Below, in pieces: positions 27,988-34,820 of a DNA stretch of 64,000 bases (positions are counted from its first letter, which is position 1; each line of letters begins with the position of its first letter). The notes beneath the pieces are model-generated. The model saw only the letters and a program-made list of their open reading frames with translations. It had not been told where the DNA came from and searched no databases. Position numbers and translations under genes: made by a program. Origin of the DNA: Aminobacter aganoensis (GTDB taxonomy: Bacteria; Pseudomonadota; Alphaproteobacteria; Rhizobiales; Rhizobiaceae); assembly GCF_014206975.1 (NCBI RefSeq), contig NZ_JACHOU010000002.1, positions 434,001 to 498,000 on the forward strand, given 5' to 3'.

Positions 27988-28736
27988 AGCAATGCCTCCT
28001 GCTTCGGAGCCCGCACGGGCTCAGCCGGGTTCCGCCACTTGTCGTAGTCGGCCTCTATCTGCGGGAAATTGACCGGGTGCTGAGCCCTGAAATCAGGAAG
28101 GTATTGACCGGCAACCCAGCCACCACGCCCGTCCTGGACAAGCCACCGGCCTTGCGTCCATCGAGACATCGAAATCTTGAAGTGGGAGAAGTCCTGCCTC
28201 GTGACGAAGCCGCGCTTTTCGAGCGTGACCACGATCTTGATTGCCCGTATTTTCCAGTCCGTCAGAGCAATGGGGGCACTGGCGCCAGCAGCGACGTCAG
28301 GAACCCATTCGGGCAGATCGAGCCGCCGCGCGGGCGCGAGTTCATGCCAGACTTCGTTCCAGTACTGGTCCGTGGCTGTCGGGAGATCTGGCCATATCGG
28401 CGAGCGGACTACTCCGGGTTCGCGCGGCCGATGGACAACGACAGTGACGCATAGGAGCCGACACAACTCGGCCAGTTCGCGGTTATGAGCCTCGGGAACC
28501 AGCACTGCACGGCAATCGGGCCCCGGCATTGCGACATAGCTTCGACGGCAGTCTTCTGCGGCCTGAAGGATCACCTTGGCATTGAGTTTGAGCTTGGCCT
28601 CGACCCCGATCTGAAAACCGTCGGCGCGGGACAACAGAATGTCGAAACCTCCGGTTTCTGGATAGGCGGTCCAGTTCGCTGGCAAGGCTGCGATGAATGC
28701 TTGGCAGAGGTCGGACTCCTTGGCGAATGTCGTCAT
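27984..28736 (-). CDS. PD-(D/E)XK-like nuclease candidate
   Basis: 250 residues. The N-terminal 60 include GGFDILLSRADGFQIGVEAKLKLN: a D followed by E-x-K (VEAKLK) as in the PD-(D/E)XK nuclease core; a GP..RAVLVP strand follows. The C-terminal third (LEKRGFVTRQDFSHFKISMSRW) looks like a small winged helix. It may cut DNA or be a remnant restriction-like protein. Lies between the CtrA-like gene and the methyltransferase gene, with 4-base overlaps to both neighbours. Confidence 0.55.
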   Translation of the reverse strand: MTTFAKESDLCQAFIAALPANWTAYPETGGFDILLSRADGFQIGVEAKLKLNAKVILQAAEDCRRSYVAMPGPDCRAVLVPEAHNRELAELCRLLCVTVVVHRPREPGVVRSPIWPDLPTATDQYWNEVWHELAPARRLDLPEWVPDVAAGASAPIALTDWKIRAIKIVVTLEKRGFVTRQDFSHFKISMSRWTQGRWLVQDGRGGWVAGQYLPDFRAQHPVNFPQIEADYDKWRNPAEPVRAPKQEALL

Positions 28737-29092
28737 GCCGCCCTCGCCTTCTTCCGGCGATCGACGAGCGTATAGCCCTCGCCCCAGACGGTTTCGATGT
28801 GGAGGTCGAAGGGCTTCAACTTGCGGCGGATGCGGCAGATGAAGACGTCAACAACCCTGTCATAAGGCTCGTCGCTCCGGTTGCTGTAGAGAGCCTGCAT
28901 GATCGCCGATTTGCTGGCGAGTTCGCGCGTCGTCAGAAAGGCATAGATCCGCTTCTCGTAGTTCGTCAGTTTCCATTCGACTGGTATGTGAACGCTGGGC
29001 GGAGCCAGGGCTTCCTCAAGCTGGCGCACCTGCTCCTGCAGCGTTTCGATCTCGCGCCGCTGCCGGATGACGAGATCGTCGACGCCAGTCAT
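28733..29092 (-). CDS. CtrA/OmpR-type DNA-binding domain protein, no receiver
   Basis: 119 residues. Residues 1-30 are a short coiled coil (RQRREIETLQEQVRQLEEAL). The rest is an OmpR/PhoB-type winged helix: LTNYEKRIYAFLTTRELASKSAIMQALY, then YDRVVDVFICRIRRKLKPFDLHIETVWGEGYTLV, very close to the consensus vdvhI..LRkKl....I.TvwG.GY.L. CtrA, the master cell-cycle regulator of alphaproteobacteria, uses this fold but also has a phosphorylated receiver domain, which is missing here. So this protein could bind CtrA-type sites without phosphorelay control; that is inference. Coupled to gcrA-like gene. Confidence 0.82.
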   Translation of the reverse strand: MTGVDDLVIRQRREIETLQEQVRQLEEALAPPSVHIPVEWKLTNYEKRIYAFLTTRELASKSAIMQALYSNRSDEPYDRVVDVFICRIRRKLKPFDLHIETVWGEGYTLVDRRKKARAA

Positions 29093-29640
29093 GCCGCGAC
29101 CTTCCGCAGCAGATCATCAGCCCTGCGTTCGCCCTCGGTGCCGCGACCAACAGACCGCAATGCATGGTGGGCGCAATACGGGCTGTCGAGCACACTGGGA
29201 TGACCGCAGAACAGGTGATCCTCGCCCTTGGCTGCATCATTGACCGCCCAGCGGCATTCGAAGCGGCTGAGATCAGCGAGCGGGACATGACGCGACGCAG
29301 CATCATAATCGGCGCTGCGGATGGCAGGCACTGCAGGTTCCATTCGCTTGACCTTTGCGGATAGCGGGATGACGGCGCTCTTTCGTGGGCTGGACGCTGG
29401 CTTGAGTTTTTTCGCGGGCTTGATCTGGGCTGCTTCGCCTGTGGGGCGGCCGCCAGGATTTGCCCAGAACCCGATTTCGCGCAGGGTCCGGTCCCGGTGG
29501 ACGATGCCGATAATCATGTTGCGAGTGACTTCGGAGCCGCGCTCGCGCGACAGCGCATTAGCGATCTGCGAGGCGCTGAGCTTGTCCCGCAGCTTGCGGG
29601 CGATGAATTCGATCTCATCCGGGGAATAGCTCGGGATCAT
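29089..29640 (-). CDS. gcrA: GcrA-family cell-cycle regulator
   Basis: 183 residues. N-terminal helix-turn-helix: YSPDEIEFIARKLRD..SASQIANALS and TRNMIIGIVHR (GcrA: W...V..L..LW..G.SASQIA..L..VTRNAVIGKVHR). C-terminal part about 127-159: FECRWAVND, then HLFCG and SPYCAHHAL, the sigma70-interacting type C-terminal signature C.WP.G.P....F.FCG.....G.PYC..H. In Caulobacter, GcrA binds sigma70 and methylated GANTC promoters. Here it is a phage copy between a methyltransferase and a CtrA-like domain. Start ATG at 29640 lies three bases past the methyltransferase stop. Confidence 0.88.
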   Translation of the reverse strand: MIPSYSPDEIEFIARKLRDKLSASQIANALSRERGSEVTRNMIIGIVHRDRTLREIGFWANPGGRPTGEAAQIKPAKKLKPASSPRKSAVIPLSAKVKRMEPAVPAIRSADYDAASRHVPLADLSRFECRWAVNDAAKGEDHLFCGHPSVLDSPYCAHHALRSVGRGTEGERRADDLLRKVAA

Positions 29641-29642
29641 GG

Positions 29643-30851
29643 CTATGCGGCCTCCCCACCAAAGAGCGGACCAAAATCCGGAGAAATTGCCTTCTGCGGA
29701 ACCCGCCATTCCGTTTCGATGCGCCTGCGCGACATCTCGGCGTATTCAGGGTTGAGTTCGATCAGCGCCGCGCGCCGTCCGTGGCGCAGCGCGACCAGCG
29801 CCGTGGTTCCGGCCCCGCCGAACGGGTCGAGCACCAGCCCACCTTTTGGACAGCCGGCGAGAATGCAGCGCTCGGCGAGTTCCGGCGGGAACGTGGCAAA
29901 GTGGGCATCGCTGAAGGGCTGCGTGGCGATGTTCCAGACACTAACGGGTGCCGGCTCATAATTGCGAAGGTTGCGGCCGAACCCGCGGAGCGTAGCTTCT
30001 ATGCCTGTGTGGTTGACACCACCAGCATGGCGCGGACTGGCAACGTCCGTAGCGCGAATCTTGGTGCGGGGACCGCCAACGGCCTTCATGGTGCCATTTG
30101 TCTTGGCGCCACCGTTGGCCCTATGTGAGCCTTCCTGGCTTTCGACATCTTGCGACCAGCGTCCGTTGCTGGCTTCAGCAGATGGCTGGCGCACAGCTTC
30201 TGCGTCATAGAAGTAGCGGGCGGACTTCGACAGGAGGAAAATCTTCTCGTGACTGGTCGCCGGACGGTCGCGGATGCTTTCGGGCATCGGGTTCGGCTTC
30301 GCCCAGATGATTTCCGAGCGGACCCACCAGCCATCTTCCTGCAGCGCGATCGCCAGGCGGTTTGGCACCATGCAAAGGTCTTTGGCCTTCAGCGCGCCGC
30401 CGATGGTTGAGAAGGGCTTGTCTCGGAAGGTGCGGTCGTCGTTACCTGTTGCCTTCGTGTCTGCTGCCGAGCGGCCATTCGGGCTGGTGGCGTAGCAGTC
30501 GCCGTAATTGATCCAGAGCGTGCCAGCCGGTTTGAGCACGCGGCGAATTTCGCGGAAGACAGCAACCATGACTGCCAGATGCTCGGCCAGCGTCGGCTCG
30601 AGGCCGATCTGCCCGTCGACGCCATAGTCGCGCAGCCCCCAATAGGGCGGCGACGTCACCACACAGTCGACGGAGTTGTCCGGCAGCAACGCGAGCTGCG
30701 CCAGGCAGTCGCCGACAAAGAGCGTGACGCGCCCGTCGAGGAACCGCCCGTAGGCGTCCATCCAATCATGGGTATCGCCACGCAAGCGCTTGGCCTCTAT
30801 GGCCGCGTCATAGCTCTTGCGGGCGTCGTCGGCGGGATCGTAGTCGCTCAT
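29643..30851 (-). CDS. DNA N4/N6 methyltransferase, beta class
   Basis: 402 residues. Motif IV CVVTSPPYWGLRDYG (TSPPY at 66-70) precedes motif I LVLDPFGGAGTTALVA (342-350), the beta-class order. A TSPPY motif points to N4-cytosine or N6-adenine methylation. CcrM-type enzymes are also beta class but have DPPY, so GANTC specificity is not shown. Other parts: LKPAGTLWINYGD, VRSEIIWAKPNPMPES, and a C-terminal ELNPEYAEMSRRRI. The next genes encode GcrA and CtrA-like proteins. Could protect phage DNA or set methylation marks read by GcrA; inference. Confidence 0.9.
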   Translation of the reverse strand: MSDYDPADDARKSYDAAIEAKRLRGDTHDWMDAYGRFLDGRVTLFVGDCLAQLALLPDNSVDCVVTSPPYWGLRDYGVDGQIGLEPTLAEHLAVMVAVFREIRRVLKPAGTLWINYGDCYATSPNGRSAADTKATGNDDRTFRDKPFSTIGGALKAKDLCMVPNRLAIALQEDGWWVRSEIIWAKPNPMPESIRDRPATSHEKIFLLSKSARYFYDAEAVRQPSAEASNGRWSQDVESQEGSHRANGGAKTNGTMKAVGGPRTKIRATDVASPRHAGGVNHTGIEATLRGFGRNLRNYEPAPVSVWNIATQPFSDAHFATFPPELAERCILAGCPKGGLVLDPFGGAGTTALVALRHGRRAALIELNPEYAEMSRRRIETEWRVPQKAISPDFGPLFGGEAA

Positions 30852-31081
30852 GCCTGTTCAAGCCTTCGAATGACGGTGAAGATTCCGCTGGTGCCGGCGT
30901 AGCCGCGGGCGATCTGGCGGATGCGACGAGTGGAGACCAGTTCGCGGATCAGGACCGCGAACGTCTGGGAGCTTCCGATCTCAAGGTCTTCCATGATCCA
31001 CTTGCGAGGAACCTCGAAGGTCTCGCCAACGGGAGCCAGGCCAGTGAAATAGGACAGCAGGACTGCGGCGCGCGGCGTCAT
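30848..31081 (-). CDS. Small winged-helix protein, paralogue of 25915-26163
   Basis: 77 residues from an ATG overlapping the previous stop (ATGA). AAVLLSYFTGLAPVGETFEVPRKWIMEDLEI, then LIRELVSTRRIRQIARGYAGTSGIFTVIRRLEQA. Same fold and clear similarity to 25915-26163, so the phage carries two copies about 5 kb apart. A DNA-binding role is suggested by the short helix-wing layout only. Confidence 0.65.
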   Translation of the reverse strand: MTPRAAVLLSYFTGLAPVGETFEVPRKWIMEDLEIGSSQTFAVLIRELVSTRRIRQIARGYAGTSGIFTVIRRLEQA

Positions 31082-31572
31082 CCCATCCTCGCGCCGGCAA
31101 AGAAGCAAAGCTGCTTCAAAGAGGTTGGGAGCAGACAGATATGGTAGAGCCCGTCGGGGCTATCCTTGGTCTCGGCATAGGGGATGACATACGAGCGCGG
31201 GCCGGTTTTCGCGGTGATGAAGTCATGGTCGCCCGGGAGAAGCGTGACCTCGTAGCCCGAAGGGCCTTCCTTGACCCTGGTGGCAGGGACGGTGCCACAG
31301 TCCCGATTGGAACAGCACGAAAGAGGATACCTCCACCCGCTCGGGGCCTCATGCGCCTTGGCGTTGGTCGCGGCAAGAACAGCCATCCCAAGCGCTGCGA
31401 TACCAGCTATCCCGGCTCCCCAGCACAGCACATGGAGCACGACGCGAACGGCCGTCGAGCTGCGCACCGGCTCGCCGTCACAGCGCTCATCGATGCATCC
31501 GCACGCTGGCCAGATCGAACAGCCATCGTCCATCGACGTATCGGTTAGGTATGGATAGCCGTTCTGCTTCAT
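31078..31572 (-). CDS. Membrane-anchored Cys-rich protein
   Basis: 164 residues. A Cys-rich cytoplasmic N-terminus (CSIWPACGCIDERCDG), one membrane helix (VVLHVLCWGAGIAGIAALGMAVLAA), then an outside domain AHEAPSGWRYPLSCCSNRDC and YHICLLPTSLKQLCFFA. The outer domain type (H.A.SGW.Y...CCS..DC... and G..HVC..P......CFF.P) is familiar from small secreted proteins of rhizobia and their phages, without known function. The first 86 bases overlap the 61-residue gene; a later start at 31533 is possible. Confidence 0.6.
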   Translation of the reverse strand: MKQNGYPYLTDTSMDDGCSIWPACGCIDERCDGEPVRSSTAVRVVLHVLCWGAGIAGIAALGMAVLAATNAKAHEAPSGWRYPLSCCSNRDCGTVPATRVKEGPSGYEVTLLPGDHDFITAKTGPRSYVIPYAETKDSPDGLYHICLLPTSLKQLCFFAGARMG

Positions 31573-31672
31573 ATGCCGTCCCCTTGTCCGTAGTTTCGAT
31601 GTCGTGTCTGGCCAGTTCGTCGACCTCCTCTTCGGAGGCGTGACGAACGAAAACTTTGCGGAGCGCTGTCAT
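31487..31672 (-). CDS. Small hypothetical protein
   Basis: 61 residues, MTALRKVFVRHASEEEVDELARHD..., ending in NRYVDGRWLFDLASVRMHR. Starts nine bases after the stop of the preceding gene with GCGCTCCTG in between. It shares 86 bases with the start of the Cys-rich membrane protein gene in another frame. The composition is plausible for a real protein; not recognised. Confidence 0.45.
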   Translation of the reverse strand: MTALRKVFVRHASEEEVDELARHDIETTDKGTAYEAERLSIPNRYVDGRWLFDLASVRMHR

Positions 31673-31681
31673 CAGGAGCGC

Positions 31682-32047
31682 TCAGCCGTTGGCCTTCATG
31701 GCTTCTTTCGACGCTTGAACGCGCGCCACCAAATGCGCAGCTTCAGCTGCCAGATCTTCCAGATTGTCATCGCTACCCAGGGCCTTTTCGATCTCGATCT
31801 CGCGCAGCAGTTTCTGGACCTCGCTCTCGCAAAGGTTCAGGTATGCCGACCTGATCTGGTGGTAGAGCCCCGTGTCGCAGGTCTTCGCCCGCTTTGTTCT
31901 GAGATGGTTCAGCGTCCAGAACGGGATGCTGTACCGGCGCGCGATGCGCTTGAGAGCGTTGAGCTGATCGCCCCAGCCCGAGCTCTCCTTTTCGACCATG
32001 CGATTTACATAGCCACCCGCCTTCGTGGCGTAGTCGCAGCTACTCAT
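31682..32047 (-). CDS. Hypothetical phage regulatory-region protein
   Basis: 121 residues: MSSCDYATKAGGYVNRMVEK, then DQLNALKRIARRYSIPFWTLNHLRTKRAKTC, a helix-turn-helix-like DNA-binding pattern with many basic residues, and a long acidic helix with KLLREIEIEKALGSDDNL. I know this general type from alphaproteobacterial phages near the regulatory region. First gene after the intrinsic terminator at 32350, so it begins a new or readthrough unit. An in-frame ATG at 32086 is also possible. Confidence 0.6.
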   Translation of the reverse strand: MSSCDYATKAGGYVNRMVEKESSGWGDQLNALKRIARRYSIPFWTLNHLRTKRAKTCDTGLYHQIRSAYLNLCESEVQKLLREIEIEKALGSDDNLEDLAAEAAHLVARVQASKEAMKANG

Positions 32048-32114
32048 AATCTTTGGCTCCGAATGCTGAGATTTTGTGCACTTCATGCTGCCAGTCCTTC
32101 GCTAGGTTTTGCCC

Positions 32115-32381
32115 ATGAGCGAAGGACGACGAAAGGAACTGGACGACGGCCACGACAGGTGGACCGAAGACGATGCGAAGGACGCTGCTCGATTGCTTGC
32201 GAGGCTGGAGCAGCGGTGTGCAGGGGCTTCGGGAGGCCTTCAAAACACTCCCGAAAAAATTCAAGGGCAGCCGAGCAGGCGCGGACACGCAGCCGCTCAA
32301 GGCGCTCAATATCAGATGGATTTCAGCCGCACTTCGTCCCCGTCGGCTGAAAAACGCGGGGAGGCCAGCGCCAAGCGCTAG
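32115..32381 (+). CDS. Doubtful short plus-strand gene
   Basis: 88 codons, MSEGRRKELDDGHDRWTEDD..., then a helix AARLLARLEQRC. No ribosome site is visible; it lies antisense to the leftward unit and stops within the stem-loop at 32356. The first 35 residues look protein-like, the rest is low in pattern. May be chance. If it is not a gene, 32048-32349 is an intergenic stretch in which I see no clear promoter. Confidence 0.25.
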   Translation: MSEGRRKELDDGHDRWTEDDAKDAARLLARLEQRCAGASGGLQNTPEKIQGQPSRRGHAAAQGAQYQMDFSRTSSPSAEKRGEASAKR

Positions 32382-32392
32382 GGCCTCCCCGC
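32350..32392 (-). terminator. Intrinsic terminator after GapR-like gene
   Basis: An 11-bp perfect stem GCGGGGAGGCC/GGCCTCCCCGC (32356-32366 with 32382-32392), with an inner AGCGC/GCGCT stem, followed on the minus strand by GTTTTT. A strong Rho-independent terminator, 48 bases past the stop of the GapR-like gene. It would separate Cro and GapR-like transcripts from the rest of the leftward genes unless read through. Confidence 0.8.
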
Positions 32393-32440
32393 AATCACCT
32401 GACGCAAGGCGGGGGGTGGGGAATTGCGCCAGGGTGCCGG

Positions 32441-33346
32441 TCATGCTGCCGCCCTCGACTTGGTGCGCTCATTGGCACAGCCGGAGCACAGGACGGACAG
32501 CGACTTGATCTTGCACGATGCCGGGTTCAGACAGCCCGGCTCTTTGACTGGTTTCAGGAAGGCCGGAATTTCGGCCTCAGAGATTTGATTGGCGGCTTGC
32601 TCCGATTTGGCGACTACGGCCTCGGTCTCAACGACCGCCCGCACACCGGCGCCGGCATCAGAACTTGGTTCACTCAGATGGCCGCCGTCACCTGTTAGAG
32701 GCCGGTGGCGGGTAATCTCATGCGCATCAACTTCATCGGAAAGGTCTGCCCCGGAGACTTCGTTGACTTCGGAGGGGGTCGAAGCCTCCGGGGCACTCGA
32801 CGTCGTGGAGGAACGATCCGTCGAGGGGGAAGCAATTGCCGAGCTTTCGTCGCCCGACTGCTCGGCGGAGTCGGCTGGCTCTTGGGTCGGGTTAACAGGC
32901 CGGCCCTGCGACAGAGTGCTTGCTGCGCCTTCGGCTGCATCATGGTCTTCGAAAATGACGCCGTCCTCATCGTGAGGCGGCAGGTCCGTCGCAATTCCGC
33001 TATGGCGCATGTTGATGTTGGCGCCGTTGTCGGAGCGATTTTTCTCAATGTTTTCTACGTGCGCAGGCGCGGGTCGCGCGGGAGCCTTCGAAAGGCCCTT
33101 GTTGAGCGCATTCATGTAGAGGTCGTACATCGCTTCCTGCTCCTGCACTTCGGCAGGATCGGCGTTCAGTTCCTTCCGCTTGTCACGGAACACAGCGCGC
33201 GTGGCCTTGGTGTCGTAGCCACCGCCCTTCATGTCTGCGAACAGGTCTTTGGATTCGTCGCCGAGCTTGCCCTTGGCATCTTCGATTTCCTGCCAGCGGC
33301 GGAAAAAGCCAGCAAACTGCTCAAAGGCGATGGTATCGTCGCTCAT
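32441..33346 (-). CDS. GapR-like (DUF2312) protein with long acidic extension
   Basis: 301 residues. The first 85 match the GapR/DUF2312 pattern: FAGFFRRWQEIEDAKGKLGD, DLFADMKGGGYDTKATRAVFR and ADPAEVQEQEAMYDLYMNAL (GapR: L..F..RIERLEEEK.....DIKD.Y.EAKG.GFD.K..R...R.RK.....R.E....L..YL.AL). GapR clamps overtwisted DNA and helps topoisomerases in Caulobacter. Normal GapR is about 90 residues; here a Ser/Glu/Asp-rich linker and a Cys motif end (CLNPASCKIKSLSVLCSGCAN) are added. Overlaps the cro-like gene by four bases. Confidence 0.8.
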   Translation of the reverse strand: MSDDTIAFEQFAGFFRRWQEIEDAKGKLGDESKDLFADMKGGGYDTKATRAVFRDKRKELNADPAEVQEQEAMYDLYMNALNKGLSKAPARPAPAHVENIEKNRSDNGANINMRHSGIATDLPPHDEDGVIFEDHDAAEGAASTLSQGRPVNPTQEPADSAEQSGDESSAIASPSTDRSSTTSSAPEASTPSEVNEVSGADLSDEVDAHEITRHRPLTGDGGHLSEPSSDAGAGVRAVVETEAVVAKSEQAANQISEAEIPAFLKPVKEPGCLNPASCKIKSLSVLCSGCANERTKSRAAA

Positions 33347-33573
33347 GCCGCCCGCTCCGGCTTGGTGGACGGTGCAGGCTCGAAAAACAGCTTATCCGAC
33401 CACTTAATGCGCCGTTCCGCCGCCGCATCCCTGATGCGTTGCATCTCCTCGAGGGTCGGAGACCCGCCCTTTTCCCATCGGGAAACAGTTGCCTGCGTAA
33501 CACCTGCAATCGCGGCAAACTCGGCCTGGCTGAGGCGGAACACGGTCTTGCGGATATGTCGGATAACGCTCAT
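33343..33573 (-). CDS. Cro-like XRE-family repressor
   Basis: 76 residues with a clear XRE helix-turn-helix: RLSQAEFAAIAGVTQATVSRWEKGGSP. First gene of the leftward early operon, divergent from CI. The predicted start of transcription (about 33573) is at the ATG itself and no ribosome site precedes it, so the mRNA may be leaderless. The same recognition-helix sequence, VTQ.TVSRWE.G, occurs in CI, so both should read the same operators. Confidence 0.88.
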   Translation of the reverse strand: MSVIRHIRKTVFRLSQAEFAAIAGVTQATVSRWEKGGSPTLEEMQRIRDAAAERRIKWSDKLFFEPAPSTKPERAA

Positions 33574-33579
33574 AGCGCA

Positions 33580-33608
33580 TTTATACGCATACGCATACGA
33601 TTAGGCAA
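33580..33608 (-). promoter_or_regulatory. Leftward early promoter with internal operator
   Basis: On the minus strand, -35 TTGCCT (33603-33608), 17-bp spacer, -10 TATAAA (33580-33585). Operator copy 1 (33583-33597) covers the -10 edge and most of the spacer, so repressor binding would block polymerase. Starts the cro-like operon. Confidence 0.7.
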
Positions 33609-33666
33609 GAGGATATGCGTTGGTGTATTTTATTTCCATGTCACCCCTTGATATGCGCTGGCGTAT
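33583..33666. promoter_or_regulatory. Immunity operators 1-3
   Basis: Three 15-bp copies of the palindrome TATGCGTNNGCGTAT type: 33583-33597 (TATGCGTATGCGTAT on minus), 33614-33628 (TATGCGTTGGTGTAT), 33652-33666 (TATGCGCTGGCGTAT). Centres are 31 and 38 bp apart. They lie between the divergent cro-like and CI genes; the third covers the CI start codon. Two further copies lie at 34821 and 34852. Confidence 0.82.
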
Positions 33667-34279
33667 GGAGTTGAAAACAGCTATTCGCCGCCTGCGCACC
33701 GTCGCCAGTTTGAACCAAGGTGAGTTTGCCGATGTCCTCGGTGTAACTCAGCCCACGGTTTCAAGATGGGAGCGCGGGTCCAAGCCGGAGTTCGAGCACG
33801 TCGCGAAGCTGAAAGCCTTCGCCGATGAGCGTGGTATTGACTTTGACCTATCAGAGACAGGCTGGGAAACCGGCTGGACACAGACCGTGAGTATTTTTGG
33901 GTATGTCGGTGCCGGTGCCGAGGTCACACCCATACTTCACGATGACAACCATGGCATCGACCATGCTGAGGTCGACTTCCCTATCCCTGACGGGACAGGT
34001 GCTGTCATCGTTCGTGGCGATTCTCAAATGCCTGTATTTGAGGATGGGGATCTGGTCGGCTACCACAAGGAAGGCCGCCCGCCTCACGACTTGATCGGGC
34101 GGACTTGTATTCTCCGGCTGGCAGATGGGCGCATGTACATCAAAAAACTTCGCCGCGGATCGTCCGATGGGCTCTATACCCTGGTCAGTTCCAACGCCGC
34201 AGATATCGAAGATGTCGTGATTGAGTGGGCTGCTCCATTCCGCTTCCGTATTCCGCGGGAGGAATGGTCACGAATGTAA
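33665..34279 (+). CDS. cI: CI-type prophage repressor (LexA/S24 family)
   Basis: 204 residues if started at ATG 33665; ATGs at 33638 and 33653 are alternatives, none with a ribosome site. XRE helix-turn-helix at 17-40 (LNQGEFADVLGVTQPTVSRWERG). C-terminal LexA-type peptidase: cleavage-site-like VGAG (A83-G84), Ser120 in VRGDSQMPVFEDGD and Lys160 in MYIKKL. All autocleavage elements are present, so SOS induction through RecA is likely. It should keep both early promoters off by binding the 15-bp operators and control its own synthesis by operator 3. Confidence 0.9.
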   Translation: MELKTAIRRLRTVASLNQGEFADVLGVTQPTVSRWERGSKPEFEHVAKLKAFADERGIDFDLSETGWETGWTQTVSIFGYVGAGAEVTPILHDDNHGIDHAEVDFPIPDGTGAVIVRGDSQMPVFEDGDLVGYHKEGRPPHDLIGRTCILRLADGRMYIKKLRRGSSDGLYTLVSSNAADIEDVVIEWAAPFRFRIPREEWSRM

Positions 34280-34301
34280 AAGCCTTGGGAGGGGCGCGCG
34301 C

Positions 34302-34751
34302 ATGGCTTGGGTCGCCGGTATTGGGCTTGGCTTAGTTCTGCTGTTCATGTTTCCCAAGCAGGTTGGGCTTCTCGCGCTTGCCATAGCCGCAATAGGTGGT
34401 GCGACCTTCGCTTACATGTGGGCTGAAAGTAAGATCGACGAATCCGAGCGACTAAAAATCATTGTGACAGTAGAGTACAATACGGTGCGTTGCGCGCCCG
34501 AGCGCCCTATTTATATCGTCTTCAGAAACTCGAACGACAAGACCCTGACGAGGATGTCTTTCGTTTTAGAAGGATACCGACCCGGATACAGTTCATCGGT
34601 ATCCGATGACTTGCTTTTCTCAGACAAGATTATCGAACCCTTGAAGGGTTATGGCGGTTGCTGGATGTTCGACCAACCAACCTACAAAGACCCAATCGAT
34701 GCCCCGTCTCTGGACTGGCGCGTTCGGTTGACCAGCGCTACGTGGGAGTAG
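34302..34751 (+). CDS. Membrane protein next to repressor
   Basis: 149 residues from ATG 34302. Two membrane helices at the N-terminus (WVAGIGLGLVLLFMF and VGLLALAIAAIGGATFAYMW), then a soluble domain with EYNTVRCAPERPIYIVFRNS and LTRMSFVLEGYRPG, beta-rich. Lies just after CI and is probably expressed in the lysogen. Membrane proteins in this place often block superinfection; this is inference. Confidence 0.6.
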   Translation: MAWVAGIGLGLVLLFMFPKQVGLLALAIAAIGGATFAYMWAESKIDESERLKIIVTVEYNTVRCAPERPIYIVFRNSNDKTLTRMSFVLEGYRPGYSSSVSDDLLFSDKIIEPLKGYGGCWMFDQPTYKDPIDAPSLDWRVRLTSATWE

Positions 34752-34820
34752 CCGAGGTCTCCGTCACTTCCAAGTAACCATAAATGCGCATCACCCCGCA
34801 TCGTCGAGCGCAAAATTAAA

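Noticed and set aside
29643-30851. CcrM (GANTC) identity for the methyltransferase
   Set aside because: Motif IV is TSPPY and not the DPPY of CcrM; specificity cannot be read from sequence.
32040-32444. 134-codon minus-strand frame through the terminator
   Set aside because: Runs through a strong intrinsic terminator hairpin; no ribosome site or motif.
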